A DNA stretch of 64,000 nucleotides from Lichenicola sp965198655 (GTDB lineage: Bacteria; Pseudomonadota; Alphaproteobacteria; Acetobacterales; Acetobacteraceae). The stretch is from contig OZ240668.1 in NCBI GenBank assembly GCA_965198655.1, forward strand, positions 4,092,001-4,156,000, given 5' to 3'. Below the pieces are notes generated by a model that did no database searches, was not told the origin of the DNA, and saw nothing but the letters and a program-made list of their open reading frames with translations. The stretch's first letter is position 1; every line of letters starts with the position of its first letter. This document shows positions 8,411-17,448 of this stretch, piece after piece. The translations under genes and the position numbers were made by a program.

Positions 8411-10365
8411 TGGCGCCGGCTGCAGCCACCGGGGCGAGGGCGGGGACGGACGCGTCCTACCGGGCTGCCGGGCTGGTGGCGGACGACATCGACGCCTTCC
8501 TGGAGCAGCACCGGCACAAGTCGCTGCTGCGGTTCATCACCTGCGGCTCGGTGGACGACGGCAAGTCCACCTTGATCGGGCGGCTGCTCTACGACAGCCG
8601 AACGGTGTTCGACGACCAGATGGCGGTCCTGGAAGCGGACAGCCGGCGCATCGGCACGCAAGGTGCGGCGATCGACTTCGCGCTGCTGGTGGACGGGCTC
8701 GGCGCCGAGCGCGAGCAGGGCATCACCATCGACGTGGCGTACCGGTTCTTCTCGACCGAGCGGGCCAAGTTCATCGTCGCCGACACGCCCGGGCACGAGC
8801 AGTACACCCGCAACATGGTCACCGGCGCGTCCACCGCCGACCTCGCGGTGATCCTGGTGGATGCCTGCCGCGGGGTGCTGACGCAGACGCGCCGGCACAG
8901 CCACATCGTGCACCTGCTTGGCGTCCGCCACCTGGTGCTGGCGGTGAACAAGATGGACCTGATCGGCTACGACCAGGCGCGCTACGAGGCGATCGTCGCG
9001 GAGTATCGGCAGTTCGCGGACGGGATCGGCATCGACGGGTTCGTCGCGATCCCGGTCTCGGCCCTGAACGGCGACAACGTCGCCAGGCGGTCGGAGGCGA
9101 TGCCGTGGTATGGCGGGCCGACGCTGATCGGGCACCTGGACGCGGTCGAGGTGGATGCGGTGCGCGACCAGGGCAGGCCGTTCCGGATGCCCGTGCAGTG
9201 GGCGAGCCGGCCCGATCCCGGGTTCCGCGGCTTCGCAGGGCTGGTCGCGTCGGGCACGATCCGGCCGGGCGACCCGGTGCGTGTGCTGCCGTCCGGACGC
9301 ACCACGCGGGTGGCGCGGATCGTGACCATGGACGGGGACCTTCCCGTGGCGGCGGCCGGGCAGTCGGTGACGCTGACGCTCGGTGACGAAGTGGACTGCT
9401 CGCGCGGCGACGTGATCGCGGCTGCCGGCGCGCCGCCGGGGGCGGCCGACCAGTTCGAGGCGAGCCTGGTGTGGATGGCGGACGAGGCGATGCTGCCCGG
9501 CCGGTCGTACTGGCTGAAGCTCGCCACCCAGACCGTGACGGCGCAGGTCCACGCGCCCAAGTACCAGGTCAACGTCAACACCCTGGAGCACCTGGCGGCG
9601 AAGACGCTGGAGCTGAACGCGATCGGCGTCGTCACCCTGTCCACCGACCGGCCGATCGTGTTCGAGCCCTATGCCGACAGCCGCACGCTCGGCGGCTTCG
9701 TGCTGATCGACAAGATCAGCAATGCCACCGCGGCCGCCGGGATGATCCGGTTCGCGCTGCGGCGGGCGCAGAACGTGCACTGGCAGGCGACCCTCGTCAC
9801 CCGAGACAGCCATGCGCGGCAGAAGGGGCAGAGCCCGGGGCTGGTGTGGTTCACGGGGCTGTCGGGGGCGGGGAAGTCCACCATCGCCAACCTGGTGCAG
9901 AAGCGGCTGTACGCGCTCGGACGGCATTCCTTCCTGCTCGACGGCGACAACGTGCGGCACGGGCTGAACCGCGACCTCGGCTTCACCGATGCCGACCGGG
10001 TGGAGAACATCCGGCGCGTCGGCGAGGTGGCGAAGCTGATGACCGACGCCGGGCTGATCGTGCTGACAGCGTTCATCTCGCCGTTCCGGGCCGAGCGGCG
10101 CATGGTGCGCGACATGATGCCGGCGGGCGAGTTCATCGAGGTGCACGTCGACGCGACGCTGGAGGATGCCGAGCGGCGCGACGTGAAGGGGCTGTATGCC
10201 AAGGCGCGGGCGGGGCGGCTGAGCCACTTCACCGGCATCGACAGCCCGTACGAGCCGCCGGAGCACGCGGAGCTGCGACTCGACACCGCAGCGCTCACGC
10301 CGGAGCAGGCGGCGGAGCGGGTGGTCGAGCTGGTGCTGCGCGGCCAGGTGCCGGGCGATGGGTGA
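8410..10365 (+). CDS. cysNC: Bifunctional sulfate adenylyltransferase subunit 1 / APS kinase
   Basis: A 651-residue fusion. Residues about 35-250 are an EF-Tu-like GTPase with GSVDDGKSTLIGRLLYDS (G1), DTPGHEQYTRNMVTGAS (G3) and NKMDL (G4), followed by beta-barrel domains. Residues about 470-650 are APS kinase with P-loop GLSGAGKST and DGDNVRHGLNRDLGF. It drives APS synthesis with GTP hydrolysis and then phosphorylates APS to PAPS. This fusion (CysNC/NodQ type) is common in alphaproteobacteria. The final codons overlap an ATG at 10358 that opens the cysQ-like gene. Confidence 0.96.
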   Translation: MAPAAATGARAGTDASYRAAGLVADDIDAFLEQHRHKSLLRFITCGSVDDGKSTLIGRLLYDSRTVFDDQMAVLEADSRRIGTQGAAIDFALLVDGLGAEREQGITIDVAYRFFSTERAKFIVADTPGHEQYTRNMVTGASTADLAVILVDACRGVLTQTRRHSHIVHLLGVRHLVLAVNKMDLIGYDQARYEAIVAEYRQFADGIGIDGFVAIPVSALNGDNVARRSEAMPWYGGPTLIGHLDAVEVDAVRDQGRPFRMPVQWASRPDPGFRGFAGLVASGTIRPGDPVRVLPSGRTTRVARIVTMDGDLPVAAAGQSVTLTLGDEVDCSRGDVIAAAGAPPGAADQFEASLVWMADEAMLPGRSYWLKLATQTVTAQVHAPKYQVNVNTLEHLAAKTLELNAIGVVTLSTDRPIVFEPYADSRTLGGFVLIDKISNATAAAGMIRFALRRAQNVHWQATLVTRDSHARQKGQSPGLVWFTGLSGAGKSTIANLVQKRLYALGRHSFLLDGDNVRHGLNRDLGFTDADRVENIRRVGEVAKLMTDAGLIVLTAFISPFRAERRMVRDMMPAGEFIEVHVDATLEDAERRDVKGLYAKARAGRLSHFTGIDSPYEPPEHAELRLDTAALTPEQAAERVVELVLRGQVPGDG

Positions 10366-11296
10366 GGGTTCGCTCGAGAGCTCCGGTGGACGCGAAGGAA
10401 GGCCAGGGGCGTTGCCCCTGGACCCCATGAAGGGCGAAGCCCTTCAAACCCAATTCTTGAAGTCAGGGGGTTTGGGGCCTCCGGCCCCAACGGATCGAGC
10501 TGCGAAGCAGATCGATGGGCAGGGCCCTGGCATTCCTTCGACCTCCGAGAGCGACGACGCGCTGGCGCGCCGGATTGCCGAGGCGGCCGGCAGGCTGCTG
10601 CTGGCGGTGCGCGGCTCCGGCCTGTTCGCAGGCCGGACGCTCGGCGCCGCCGGCGACCGCGTCGCCAACGCCCTCATCGTCGAGGCGCTGAAGGCGAACC
10701 GGCCGGAAGACGCGGTGCTGTCGGAAGAGGAGGACGCCGATCCCGTGCGGCTCGGGCGGAGCCGGGTCTGGATCGTCGATCCGCTGGACGGCACCCGGGA
10801 ATACGGCGAAGGCCGCAGCGACTGGGCGGTGCATGTGGGACTGGCGGTGGACGGGGTGGCGACGGCGGGCGCGGTGGCGCTGCCGGGGCTGGGGGAAACG
10901 TTCGGCGCCGACGACGCCTGCCGCGTCCCGGCGCCGGCCCCGGCGCGGCTGCGCATGCTGGTGAGCCGCACCCGGCCGGCGGCGGAAGCGGTACGGGTGG
11001 CGGCGGGGCTCGGCGCAACGCTGCTGCCGATGGGCTCGGCGGGCGCCAAGGCGATGGCGGTGGTGCGGGGGGAGGCGGACATCTACCTGCATTCCGGCGG
11101 CCAGCACGAATGGGATAGCTGCGCGCCGGTCGCGGTCGCGCGCGCCGCCGGGCTGCACGCCTCGCGCCTGGACGGCTCGGCGCTGCGCTACAACGCGCCG
11201 GGCGCGTTCCTGCCGGACCTGCTGGTGTGCCGCAGCGAGCTGGCCGAGCGGGTGCTGCGCGTGTTGGCCGGATGCAACGCGCAGGTGGCACGATGA
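10358..11296 (+). CDS. cysQ: 3'(2'),5'-bisphosphate nucleotidase CysQ-like (IMPase fold)
   Basis: An inositol-monophosphatase-fold protein with the acidic LSEEEDAD, the metal site DPLDGTREYGEG and the later GGQHEWDSCAPVAVA. Next to cysDNC, the expected role is hydrolysis of PAP/PAPS. Homology starts only near residue 65 (SDDALARRIAEAAGRLLL). The preceding about 60 residues are encoded mostly by repeat copy B, which stays open in this frame. The ATG at 10358 overlaps the cysNC stop by eight bases (ATGGGTGA), as expected for the original coupled start, so the repeat appears inserted inside the gene. A start inside the repeat (ATG 10427) is the alternative. No ATG or GTG occurs between the repeat and the domain. 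Confidence 0.85.
   Translation: MGEGSLESSGGREGRPGALPLDPMKGEALQTQFLKSGGLGPPAPTDRAAKQIDGQGPGIPSTSESDDALARRIAEAAGRLLLAVRGSGLFAGRTLGAAGDRVANALIVEALKANRPEDAVLSEEEDADPVRLGRSRVWIVDPLDGTREYGEGRSDWAVHVGLAVDGVATAGAVALPGLGETFGADDACRVPAPAPARLRMLVSRTRPAAEAVRVAAGLGATLLPMGSAGAKAMAVVRGEADIYLHSGGQHEWDSCAPVAVARAAGLHASRLDGSALRYNAPGAFLPDLLVCRSELAERVLRVLAGCNAQVAR
10398..10536. repeat. Four-hairpin dispersed repeat, copy B (inside cysQ reading frame)
   Basis: Inverted relative to copy A: it begins GGAAGGCCAGGGGC and shows the CCAGGGGC/GCCCCTGG, GAAGGGC/GCCCTTC and GGGGCC/GGCCCC stems. Its last arm differs: an additional stem, TCGAGCTGC at 10495-10503 and GCAGATCGA at 10507-10515 with one mismatch and a GAA loop, stands before the remaining GGGCCCTGGC. 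The whole element is open in the cysQ frame. Confidence 0.85.
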
Positions 11297-12342
11297 CGGC
11301 GGAGGTCGGGCTCCGCCGCGACGGGAGGCTCGGGCGGATCACCCTGCGACGGCCGAAGGCGATCAACGCGCTGACGCCGGACATGGTCCGGGCGATGGAC
11401 GCGGCGCTGGCGCACTGGTCGGTGGAGCCGGACCTGATCGGCGTGCTGATCGACGGCGAGGGCGAACGCGGGCTGTGCGCCGGCGGCGACATCCGCTTCA
11501 TGCACGACTGCGTCCGGGTCGGTGCGCCGGAGCGGGCGGACGCGTTCGCGTTCCACGAGTACCGGCTGAACGCGCGCATCGCCCGGCTGCCGAAGCCCTA
11601 CGTGGCGATCATGGACGGGCTGGTGATGGGCGGTGGCGTCGGCGTGTCCGCGCACGGCTCGATCCGAATCGTCACCGAGCGCACCCGGCTGGCGATGCCG
11701 GAGGCGGGGATCGGCTTCCTGCCGGATGTCGGCGCCACCTTTCTGCTGGCGGCGGCTCCGTTCGAATGCGGCACCCATGCGGCGCTGACCGGGGAGGCGA
11801 TGGGGGCGGCCGACGCCATTTTTTGCGGCCTCGCGGATCATCACGTCCGCTCGGACCGCGTGCCGGCGCTGATCGCCGAGCTTGGCCGTTGCCGCGATGC
11901 GGCCGAGCTCGAGCCCTGCGTGACGGCGGCGGCGAGCCCGCCGGGCCCGGGATGGTTCGCCAAGCACACGGGCTGGATCGAGCCCTGCTACCGGCACGAC
12001 CAGGTGCCGGCGATCCTGGATGCGCTCGCAGCACGGCCGGAACCGGCGGCGCGGGCGGCGGCGGCGCGGATCGGTCGCAACGCGCCGACGTCGCTGGCGG
12101 TGACGCTGCGGGCGCTGCGCAACGGCCGCCGCTTTGGGCGGCTGGAGCCGTGCATGGAGCAGGAGTACCAGCTCGCCACCGGGCTGCTGCGCCGGCCCGA
12201 CTTCCTCGAAGGCGTGCGGGCGGCGGTGATCGACAAGGACCGCAACCCGTCCTGGCAGCCGGCGAGCCTGGCGGAGGTCGACCTTGACGAGGTGGAACGG
12301 CTGTTCGGCTCGACCCTCAGCCTCGACCTTCCGGCCGCCTGA
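11293..12342 (+). CDS. 3-hydroxyisobutyryl-CoA hydrolase / enoyl-CoA hydratase-like
   Basis: A 349-residue crotonase-superfamily protein. RRPKAINALTPDMVRAMDAAL, the oxyanion-hole segment CAGGDIRFMHD, MDGLVMGGGVGVSAHG and MPEAGIGFLPDVGATFLL, with a C-terminal domain longer than a plain hydratase, match 3-hydroxyisobutyryl-CoA hydrolase (ECH_2 family), an enzyme of valine degradation. The ATG at 11293 overlaps the cysQ TGA (ATGA), so translation is coupled although the pathway is unrelated to sulfate activation. The frame is open upstream inside cysQ, but the family start is this ATG. Confidence 0.88.
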   Translation: MTAEVGLRRDGRLGRITLRRPKAINALTPDMVRAMDAALAHWSVEPDLIGVLIDGEGERGLCAGGDIRFMHDCVRVGAPERADAFAFHEYRLNARIARLPKPYVAIMDGLVMGGGVGVSAHGSIRIVTERTRLAMPEAGIGFLPDVGATFLLAAAPFECGTHAALTGEAMGAADAIFCGLADHHVRSDRVPALIAELGRCRDAAELEPCVTAAASPPGPGWFAKHTGWIEPCYRHDQVPAILDALAARPEPAARAAAARIGRNAPTSLAVTLRALRNGRRFGRLEPCMEQEYQLATGLLRRPDFLEGVRAAVIDKDRNPSWQPASLAEVDLDEVERLFGSTLSLDLPAA

Positions 12343-12365
12343 CGGGGGCGGTTCAAGGGGGCGTG

Positions 12366-12974
12366 CTACGCGACGACCCGATCTCCTGTGCCGGCGTCTC
12401 CGGCAAGGATGGCGTCACGCAGCCGAGGAAAGGCGTCGAACCCCGTTTCGCTGTTGAGGTGGCCGCCGCCCGGCACGAGCTCCAAGGGCGTTTGCAGGCA
12501 ATCGGCCACGTCCTGCGAACGCGACAATGGAACATACGGATCGTTATCACCCGCCCAGCAGCGGCCTGCGCCGCCTTTCCATTCGCGGATGCCCGCCCAA
12601 TCGAACGGTCCGGCGAAGAACGAATGGTTGATGGCGTCGTAGTCGGGAAGACCGAGCGCGCCGACGAAGCCCGCGGCCAGGAAAAGGCCGGCAACCGGCT
12701 CGGCTGCCCTTTCGACCAATCGCAGGGCCAAGGCGACTCCCAGGCTGTGTCCGACAAGGATGGTGGGAGCGGAAGGCAACGACCCGACAGCACGGTCATA
12801 GGCATGAAGCCACGCGTCCAAGGACTGGCCCTGCGGGGTGGGAAACCGCGGACGCAATACCTCGATGCCTTGTGCATCCAACTCGGCATGAAGCCATGGA
12901 AACCAGTTCGTGTCAGGCCCTCCACGCGCGCCATGCAGCACGATCACCCTCAGCTCTTTCCGCCTTTCTTTCAT
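12366..12974 (-). CDS. RBBP9/YdeN-type alpha/beta hydrolase
   Basis: A small serine hydrolase of about 202 residues. VIVLHGARGGPDTNWFPWL starts the fold, VGHSLGVALALRLVE holds the nucleophile Ser, DNDPYVPL the acid and GGGHLN the histidine, the arrangement of the RBBP9/YdeN family. The ATG at 12974 follows GGAGGACAGGAG, a strong ribosome site, and was preferred over an upstream in-frame start at 13013. Convergent with the HIBYL-CoA hydrolase gene, only 23 bp apart. Substrate unknown. Confidence 0.85.
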   Translation of the reverse strand: MKERRKELRVIVLHGARGGPDTNWFPWLHAELDAQGIEVLRPRFPTPQGQSLDAWLHAYDRAVGSLPSAPTILVGHSLGVALALRLVERAAEPVAGLFLAAGFVGALGLPDYDAINHSFFAGPFDWAGIREWKGGAGRCWAGDNDPYVPLSRSQDVADCLQTPLELVPGGGHLNSETGFDAFPRLRDAILAGDAGTGDRVVA

Positions 12975-13053
12975 CTCCTGTCCTCCACACGTGCAACGGC
13001 ATCCAGGCGACACCTCCTTCCAGGAGGCAGAACCCTGGAAGCGGACGCCTTCA

Positions 13054-13920
13054 TCACCGTGCGACCCGCTGGCGGCCGAGGAAGTCCCGGACGTAGTTGG
13101 CTATCTCGCGATGATGCGTTTCCAGAGCGAAATGGCCTGCGTCCAGGAGATGGATCTCCGCGTCCGGAACGTCCTTCCTGTACGCCTCCGCGCCGTATGG
13201 CAGGAAGAAGGTGTCGTTCCTGCCCCATACTGCCAGCACGGGCGGACGGTGCGTGCGCAGGTAGGACTGAAAGTCCGGATAAAGCGCCACGTTGGTTCGG
13301 TAGCTCAGGATCAGGTCGAGCTGGATCTCGTCGGCATCTGGCCGGTGCATGTAAAAGGTGTCGAGCATGATCCCGTCGGGCGATACCAGCCCGGCGGGCG
13401 CCCCGTGCTCGTGCTGGAAGCGGATCGCCTCGTCGGAAAGCGAGACCCGCGTCGCCTCGCGGTGGGCAGCCGTCGGCTCCCGCCAATAGGTTTTCCAGGA
13501 CTCCCATTCCCTGCTGAACCCTTCCACATAGGCATTGCCGTTCTGGGTGATGATCGCGGAAACGCGCTCGGGACGCTTCATCGCCAGCCGCAGTCCGATC
13601 GGCGCGCCGTGATCAAAGATATAGAGTGCGTAGCGTTGGAGTCCGATCGCCTCGACAAAGCCGTCGACGACCTCGGCCAGCACGTCGAAGCTGTAGGTGA
13701 ACGCGTCGCGCGCGGGCGCCCGTGTCAGCCCGAACCCGGGCAGATCGGGCGCGACCAGCCGGTAGCGGTCGGCCAGTTCCGGCATCAGGTCGCGGAACAT
13801 GTGGCTCGACGTCGGAAAGCCGTGGAGGAGAAGGATAACCGGCGCATCGGGCGGACCGGCTTCGCGATAGAATACGTCCACGTTTCCGACCGTCTGCGTC
13901 CGATAACGGGTGGTGGACAT
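13054..13920 (-). CDS. Alpha/beta hydrolase, haloalkane dehalogenase/epoxide hydrolase-like
   Basis: From the ATG at 13920, preceded by AAGGAGG at ideal distance, the product is 288 residues. It shows LLLHGFPTSSHMFRDLMP (oxyanion HGFP), APDLPGFGLT, an Asp nucleophile-elbow equivalent in YIFDHGAPIGLRLA, a late Asp in WGRNDTFF and the catalytic His of DAGHFALE. An aspartate nucleophile is typical of epoxide hydrolases and dehalogenases. It diverges from a LysR-type gene with 111 bp between, the usual regulator-target arrangement, so it is probably that regulator's target. Substrate unknown. Confidence 0.86.
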   Translation of the reverse strand: MSTTRYRTQTVGNVDVFYREAGPPDAPVILLLHGFPTSSHMFRDLMPELADRYRLVAPDLPGFGLTRAPARDAFTYSFDVLAEVVDGFVEAIGLQRYALYIFDHGAPIGLRLAMKRPERVSAIITQNGNAYVEGFSREWESWKTYWREPTAAHREATRVSLSDEAIRFQHEHGAPAGLVSPDGIMLDTFYMHRPDADEIQLDLILSYRTNVALYPDFQSYLRTHRPPVLAVWGRNDTFFLPYGAEAYRKDVPDAEIHLLDAGHFALETHHREIANYVRDFLGRQRVAR

Positions 13921-14031
13921 CAGACCCTCCTTCGGGTGGCGCACGGTGCCTTGACGAGGTCCTGATGTGGAGCTTTCGCCGGGCAGCGGAACGCCTGCAT
14001 CCTGACCGGCTGGATTGCGGATGTTGAAACG

Positions 14032-14976
14032 ATGGATCGGCTGGACGCGATGGCGCTGTTCGTGGCCGCAGTGGAAACGGGCTCGCTCGCGGCAGCGGCC
14101 AGGCGGCATGGATGTTCGCCCGCCGCCGCCACGCGTGCCGTGGCACTTCTGGAGCGCCACGCCGGAGAAACGCTGCTGCTGCGCTCAACCCGCAGGCTCA
14201 GCCTCACGACAGCCGGCGACCGCCACCTCGCGACCTGGCGCGACGTGCTGACGAGACTTCGGGAAATCGAGCCGGAGGGCGCCGCAGGAGTCCTGCAGGG
14301 CGGCATCGTGCTGACCGCGCCCGAACTGTTCGGGCGTTTGAAGGTGATGCCGCTGCTTGGACGCTTTCTCCGGGATCATCCGCAGGTCACGGCTCGCGTC
14401 CTGTTGGTGAACCGCGTGGTCGACCTGATCGGCGAAGGCGTGGACCTCGCGGTGCGTCTGGCGCCGTTGCCCGATTCGACGATGACCGCCATCAGGATCG
14501 GCGAGGTGCGCACGCTGCTCTGCGCATCGCCAGGATATCTGGATCGTGCCGGTTCGCCGGCGGGCCCTCACGACCTCGATCGCCACGACTGCATCGGGCT
14601 GAACGCGGAAGGCGATGGCGAACTCTGGTCGTTCGGCATGGACCCCGGACGGGGTGCTCGGGTGCGGTCCATCCGGGTCCGGACGCGGCTCGGCGTCAAC
14701 AACGCGGGGGCGGCAATCGATGCGGCGCTGCACGGACACGGCCTAGTCCGGGCGCGTTCGTATCAGGTGGCAGACGCGATCTCGGCGGGCCGCCTCATCC
14801 GCCTCCTGCCGCACCTTGAGCCGCCGCCGATCCCGGCGCAGCTCGTCTTCCATCCCGATCGGGCAAGAAGAGGCGTGCTGAGGGCCCTCCTCGAACAGGT
14901 GGTTCCGGCCTTGAGGCGCGAGCTTCTCGAAGCCGCGTCGGCCGTGCCGTCCCCCGTCCGACGCAGCCGATCGTGA
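14032..14976 (+). CDS. LysR-family transcriptional regulator
   Basis: A 314-residue LysR-type regulator: an N-terminal winged helix (MALFVAAVETGSLAAAARR, then SPAAATRAVALLE as recognition helix) followed by a periplasmic-binding-like effector domain from about residue 90. Starting with MDRLDAMALF is typical of the subfamily often annotated as LysR near AaeR/PecT. Divergent from the adjacent alpha/beta hydrolase, with the shared 13921-14031 spacer as the likely operator, and convergent with the acylase downstream. The effector is not evident. Confidence 0.92.
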   Translation: MDRLDAMALFVAAVETGSLAAAARRHGCSPAAATRAVALLERHAGETLLLRSTRRLSLTTAGDRHLATWRDVLTRLREIEPEGAAGVLQGGIVLTAPELFGRLKVMPLLGRFLRDHPQVTARVLLVNRVVDLIGEGVDLAVRLAPLPDSTMTAIRIGEVRTLLCASPGYLDRAGSPAGPHDLDRHDCIGLNAEGDGELWSFGMDPGRGARVRSIRVRTRLGVNNAGAAIDAALHGHGLVRARSYQVADAISAGRLIRLLPHLEPPPIPAQLVFHPDRARRGVLRALLEQVVPALRRELLEAASAVPSPVRRSRS

Positions 14977-15012
14977 CGCGGCTCGATCGGCTCGCGCGGT
15001 CCACCAGGCCCC

Positions 15013-17208
15013 TCACCCGCCCGGGTGGTAGCGGCGCTCGGTGTGGCCGGCGAGCTGGTCGGGATAGAAGTAGACCGGACGCAGGGCGCCGGTGCTGTAG
15101 CGCAGCGCTTGGTCGTCGAAATGCGGCGAGCGGGGATTGCCGCTCTCGCCGCCGGCGGTGACCGCCAGCGCCCGCACCCGCGGGCCGAACTCGACCACGG
15201 CGACGAAGCTGTTGCCGTTGTTGCCGTAGCGACGCCGGACGCCGTCCTGCTGCGGCCTGTCGATGGAGGCGAGCGAGCCCCATTGCGCCGAGGTGAAGCC
15301 GACCGGGAGGCTCGGGGCCGCGTCGGAGACGTGCGGCAGGAGCGTGTCGGTCAGCCGCTGGACGCGGTTGATCTGCCCCCAGGGCGTGCGCCAGGTGCCG
15401 AAGTCGCGTTGGAGCCGGTCGACCGCCGCGCCAAGGGCTGCGAGCCGTTGCGCCGGCGTGGTGTGGGCGAGCACGGCGTCGTAGTCGGACAGGCTGTTGG
15501 CGTGCGGGGGCTCGGCCGCTTGGCTCCACAGCGCCTCGCCCCAGTACACCGCCAGGCTGGTCGGGACGGAGGCCGCCGACCAGCGCCGGTCCCAGGCGCG
15601 CAGCGCCGCGATTGGGTCGGCCAGCCGCGCATGGAGCGGGTCGGCCTGCTTCAGGTGGTCATAGGCGTCGAGCAGGTGCGGCAGCAGGATGTCGAAGCCG
15701 GGCTCCCCGGGATCGAACGCGGCGGCGGACAGGGACTCGAGGGTGAAGTCGTGCCGGTCGCGCAGCAGCGCCATTGCGTGCAGGCCGCGGACGTTCTCGC
15801 CGTAGGTGTCCATGTAGCGCGGGAAGTCGGCCTGTCTCGGGCTGGCGGAGCCGGCGGCGGAGTACGGCCAGTCGTTGGTGTTCTGGATCCAGCCGGTGGC
15901 GGGGTCGAGCAGGTGCGGCGCCTCGTCCAGCGCGTGCAGGCCGGTCCAGTCGGTGCGCGGGTCGGCGCCGTCCAGCGAACGGGTGTAGTCGAACCGGTCG
16001 TCGCGGCGCGGGATGAACTGCGGGTGCAGATAGGCGATGTGGCCGTCCGCGTCGGCATAGACGGTGTTGTTGGAGGTGTTCGCCTTGAGCTCCATCACGG
16101 CCATGTAGGCGTGGTAGTGTCGCGCCTTGGTCAGCGCGTAGGACTGCTCCAGCGCCTCCACCGGCTTGAACATCATGGCCTCGCTCACCCAGCGTCCATC
16201 GTCGGTGCTGCCGACCACCGGGCCGTGGACGGTGCGGAAGGCCGTGACGCGCAGCCGGGCGAGGCTGCCGTCGCCGGTGCGGCAGGACAGCGTGATCGCC
16301 GACGACGTGACCGGGCGCAGGGCGTCGCCATGGCGCGCGAACAGGCGGCCGTCGCGGTGCACGATCGTTTCCAGGTAGCTGTCCACCGCGTCGGAATGGC
16401 TGGAGGTGTGCATCCAGCCCAGCCGGTCATTGAAGCCCTGGTAGATGAAGAACTGGCCCCAGGTGACGGCGCCATAGGCATCGAGCCCCTGGTCGCTGTC
16501 CATCTGCAGCTCGGAGCGGAAGTAGAACGAGGTGTGCGGGTTGATCAGCAGCAGCGCGTGGTGGTTGGTGGTGTTCGCGGGCGCGATGGCGATGCCGTTC
16601 GAGCCGGTGGGCGCGCGGGCGGCGGGCGGTCCCGGCGATGGCATCGGCGCCTGTTCCGGCGTCGCGGGGGCCGGCAGGCGATAAAAGCGGGCCAGTTCGG
16701 CAAGCGGGATGCGCTCGATGTCGCCGCCGATGCTGCCCTCGCTGAAGGCGAGCGCCATCCAGGGCTCGAACCGCCGGATCACGCGCGGCGCCACCTCGGG
16801 GTGGGCCAGTAGGTAGAGGTTCAGGCCGTCGGCCCAGGCGTCCATCAGCGCCTTCAGCCAGGCCGGGCTTCGCGCGTAGCGGGCGCGAAGGTCAACCGGA
16901 TCGACGTAGAGCCGTGCCCGCAGGTCCTGCGCCAGGGCGGCACTGCCTTCGGCCTCGGCGAGACGACCGAGGGCAACCAGGTAGTTGGTCTCGATCCGGT
17001 TGAAGTCGTCCTCGGCCTGGGCATAGGCCATGCCGAACACCGCGTCGGCGTCGGTGTGGCCGTGGACGTGCGCGATGCCCCAGTCGTCGCGGGTGATGGT
17101 GACCCGGGCGGCTTCCCGGCGCAGCCGTGGAAGGTCGCTGGTCGCCGCGAGGGCTGGTGCCGCGAGAAGGAGGCCGATGGCGGCGATGAGGCATCCGACT
17201 CGCTGCAC
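15013..17208 (-). CDS. Exported penicillin acylase-family Ntn hydrolase
   Basis: A 731-residue precursor from GTG 17208, which has AGGAGA five bases upstream and opens a clear Sec signal (VQRVGCLIAAIGLLLAAPALA, cleaved after ALA). The family layout follows: alpha-chain part up to about residue 195, a linker, then TGSNGIAIAP, whose Ser becomes the N-terminal nucleophile after autoproteolysis, and NTNDWPYS and YGNNGNSF in the beta chain. Relatives hydrolyse penicillins or acyl-homoserine lactones, and the AHL-acylase/aculeacin-acylase branch is plausible. It is transcribed as a single gene. The stretch upstream of the GTG in frame has no protein-like character. Confidence 0.9.
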   Translation of the reverse strand: MQRVGCLIAAIGLLLAAPALAATSDLPRLRREAARVTITRDDWGIAHVHGHTDADAVFGMAYAQAEDDFNRIETNYLVALGRLAEAEGSAALAQDLRARLYVDPVDLRARYARSPAWLKALMDAWADGLNLYLLAHPEVAPRVIRRFEPWMALAFSEGSIGGDIERIPLAELARFYRLPAPATPEQAPMPSPGPPAARAPTGSNGIAIAPANTTNHHALLLINPHTSFYFRSELQMDSDQGLDAYGAVTWGQFFIYQGFNDRLGWMHTSSHSDAVDSYLETIVHRDGRLFARHGDALRPVTSSAITLSCRTGDGSLARLRVTAFRTVHGPVVGSTDDGRWVSEAMMFKPVEALEQSYALTKARHYHAYMAVMELKANTSNNTVYADADGHIAYLHPQFIPRRDDRFDYTRSLDGADPRTDWTGLHALDEAPHLLDPATGWIQNTNDWPYSAAGSASPRQADFPRYMDTYGENVRGLHAMALLRDRHDFTLESLSAAAFDPGEPGFDILLPHLLDAYDHLKQADPLHARLADPIAALRAWDRRWSAASVPTSLAVYWGEALWSQAAEPPHANSLSDYDAVLAHTTPAQRLAALGAAVDRLQRDFGTWRTPWGQINRVQRLTDTLLPHVSDAAPSLPVGFTSAQWGSLASIDRPQQDGVRRRYGNNGNSFVAVVEFGPRVRALAVTAGGESGNPRSPHFDDQALRYSTGALRPVYFYPDQLAGHTERRYHPGG

Positions 17209-17448
17209 GGCCTTCTCCTGTCGGTGCTGGCTCGCGTGATCGGGACGGGATTGTTCGCCGGTTGGCAAGCGATCGGGTAGACGGTGCAACAATCCTGCCC
17301 AAGCATGGAACCGATGCACAGCCTGAACCCGTCCGTCGCTGCCGACCGAAGCCGCGCGTCCAAGCCCTATCGATCGGCCGACTGGTGCCGATGATCGCCG
17401 CAGCCCCGACGGCCGTCCATCCGGTGCTGGCGCAGCAGCGGGCGAACG

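Noticed and set aside
8254..10428. 724-codon minus-strand frame opposite cysNC
   Set aside because: Antisense shadow of a highly conserved gene, with His/Arg-rich low-complexity translation.
15025..16812. 595-codon plus-strand frame opposite the penicillin acylase gene
   Set aside because: Antisense of an unambiguous Ntn-hydrolase gene, with Val/Gly/Arg-rich translation and no motif.
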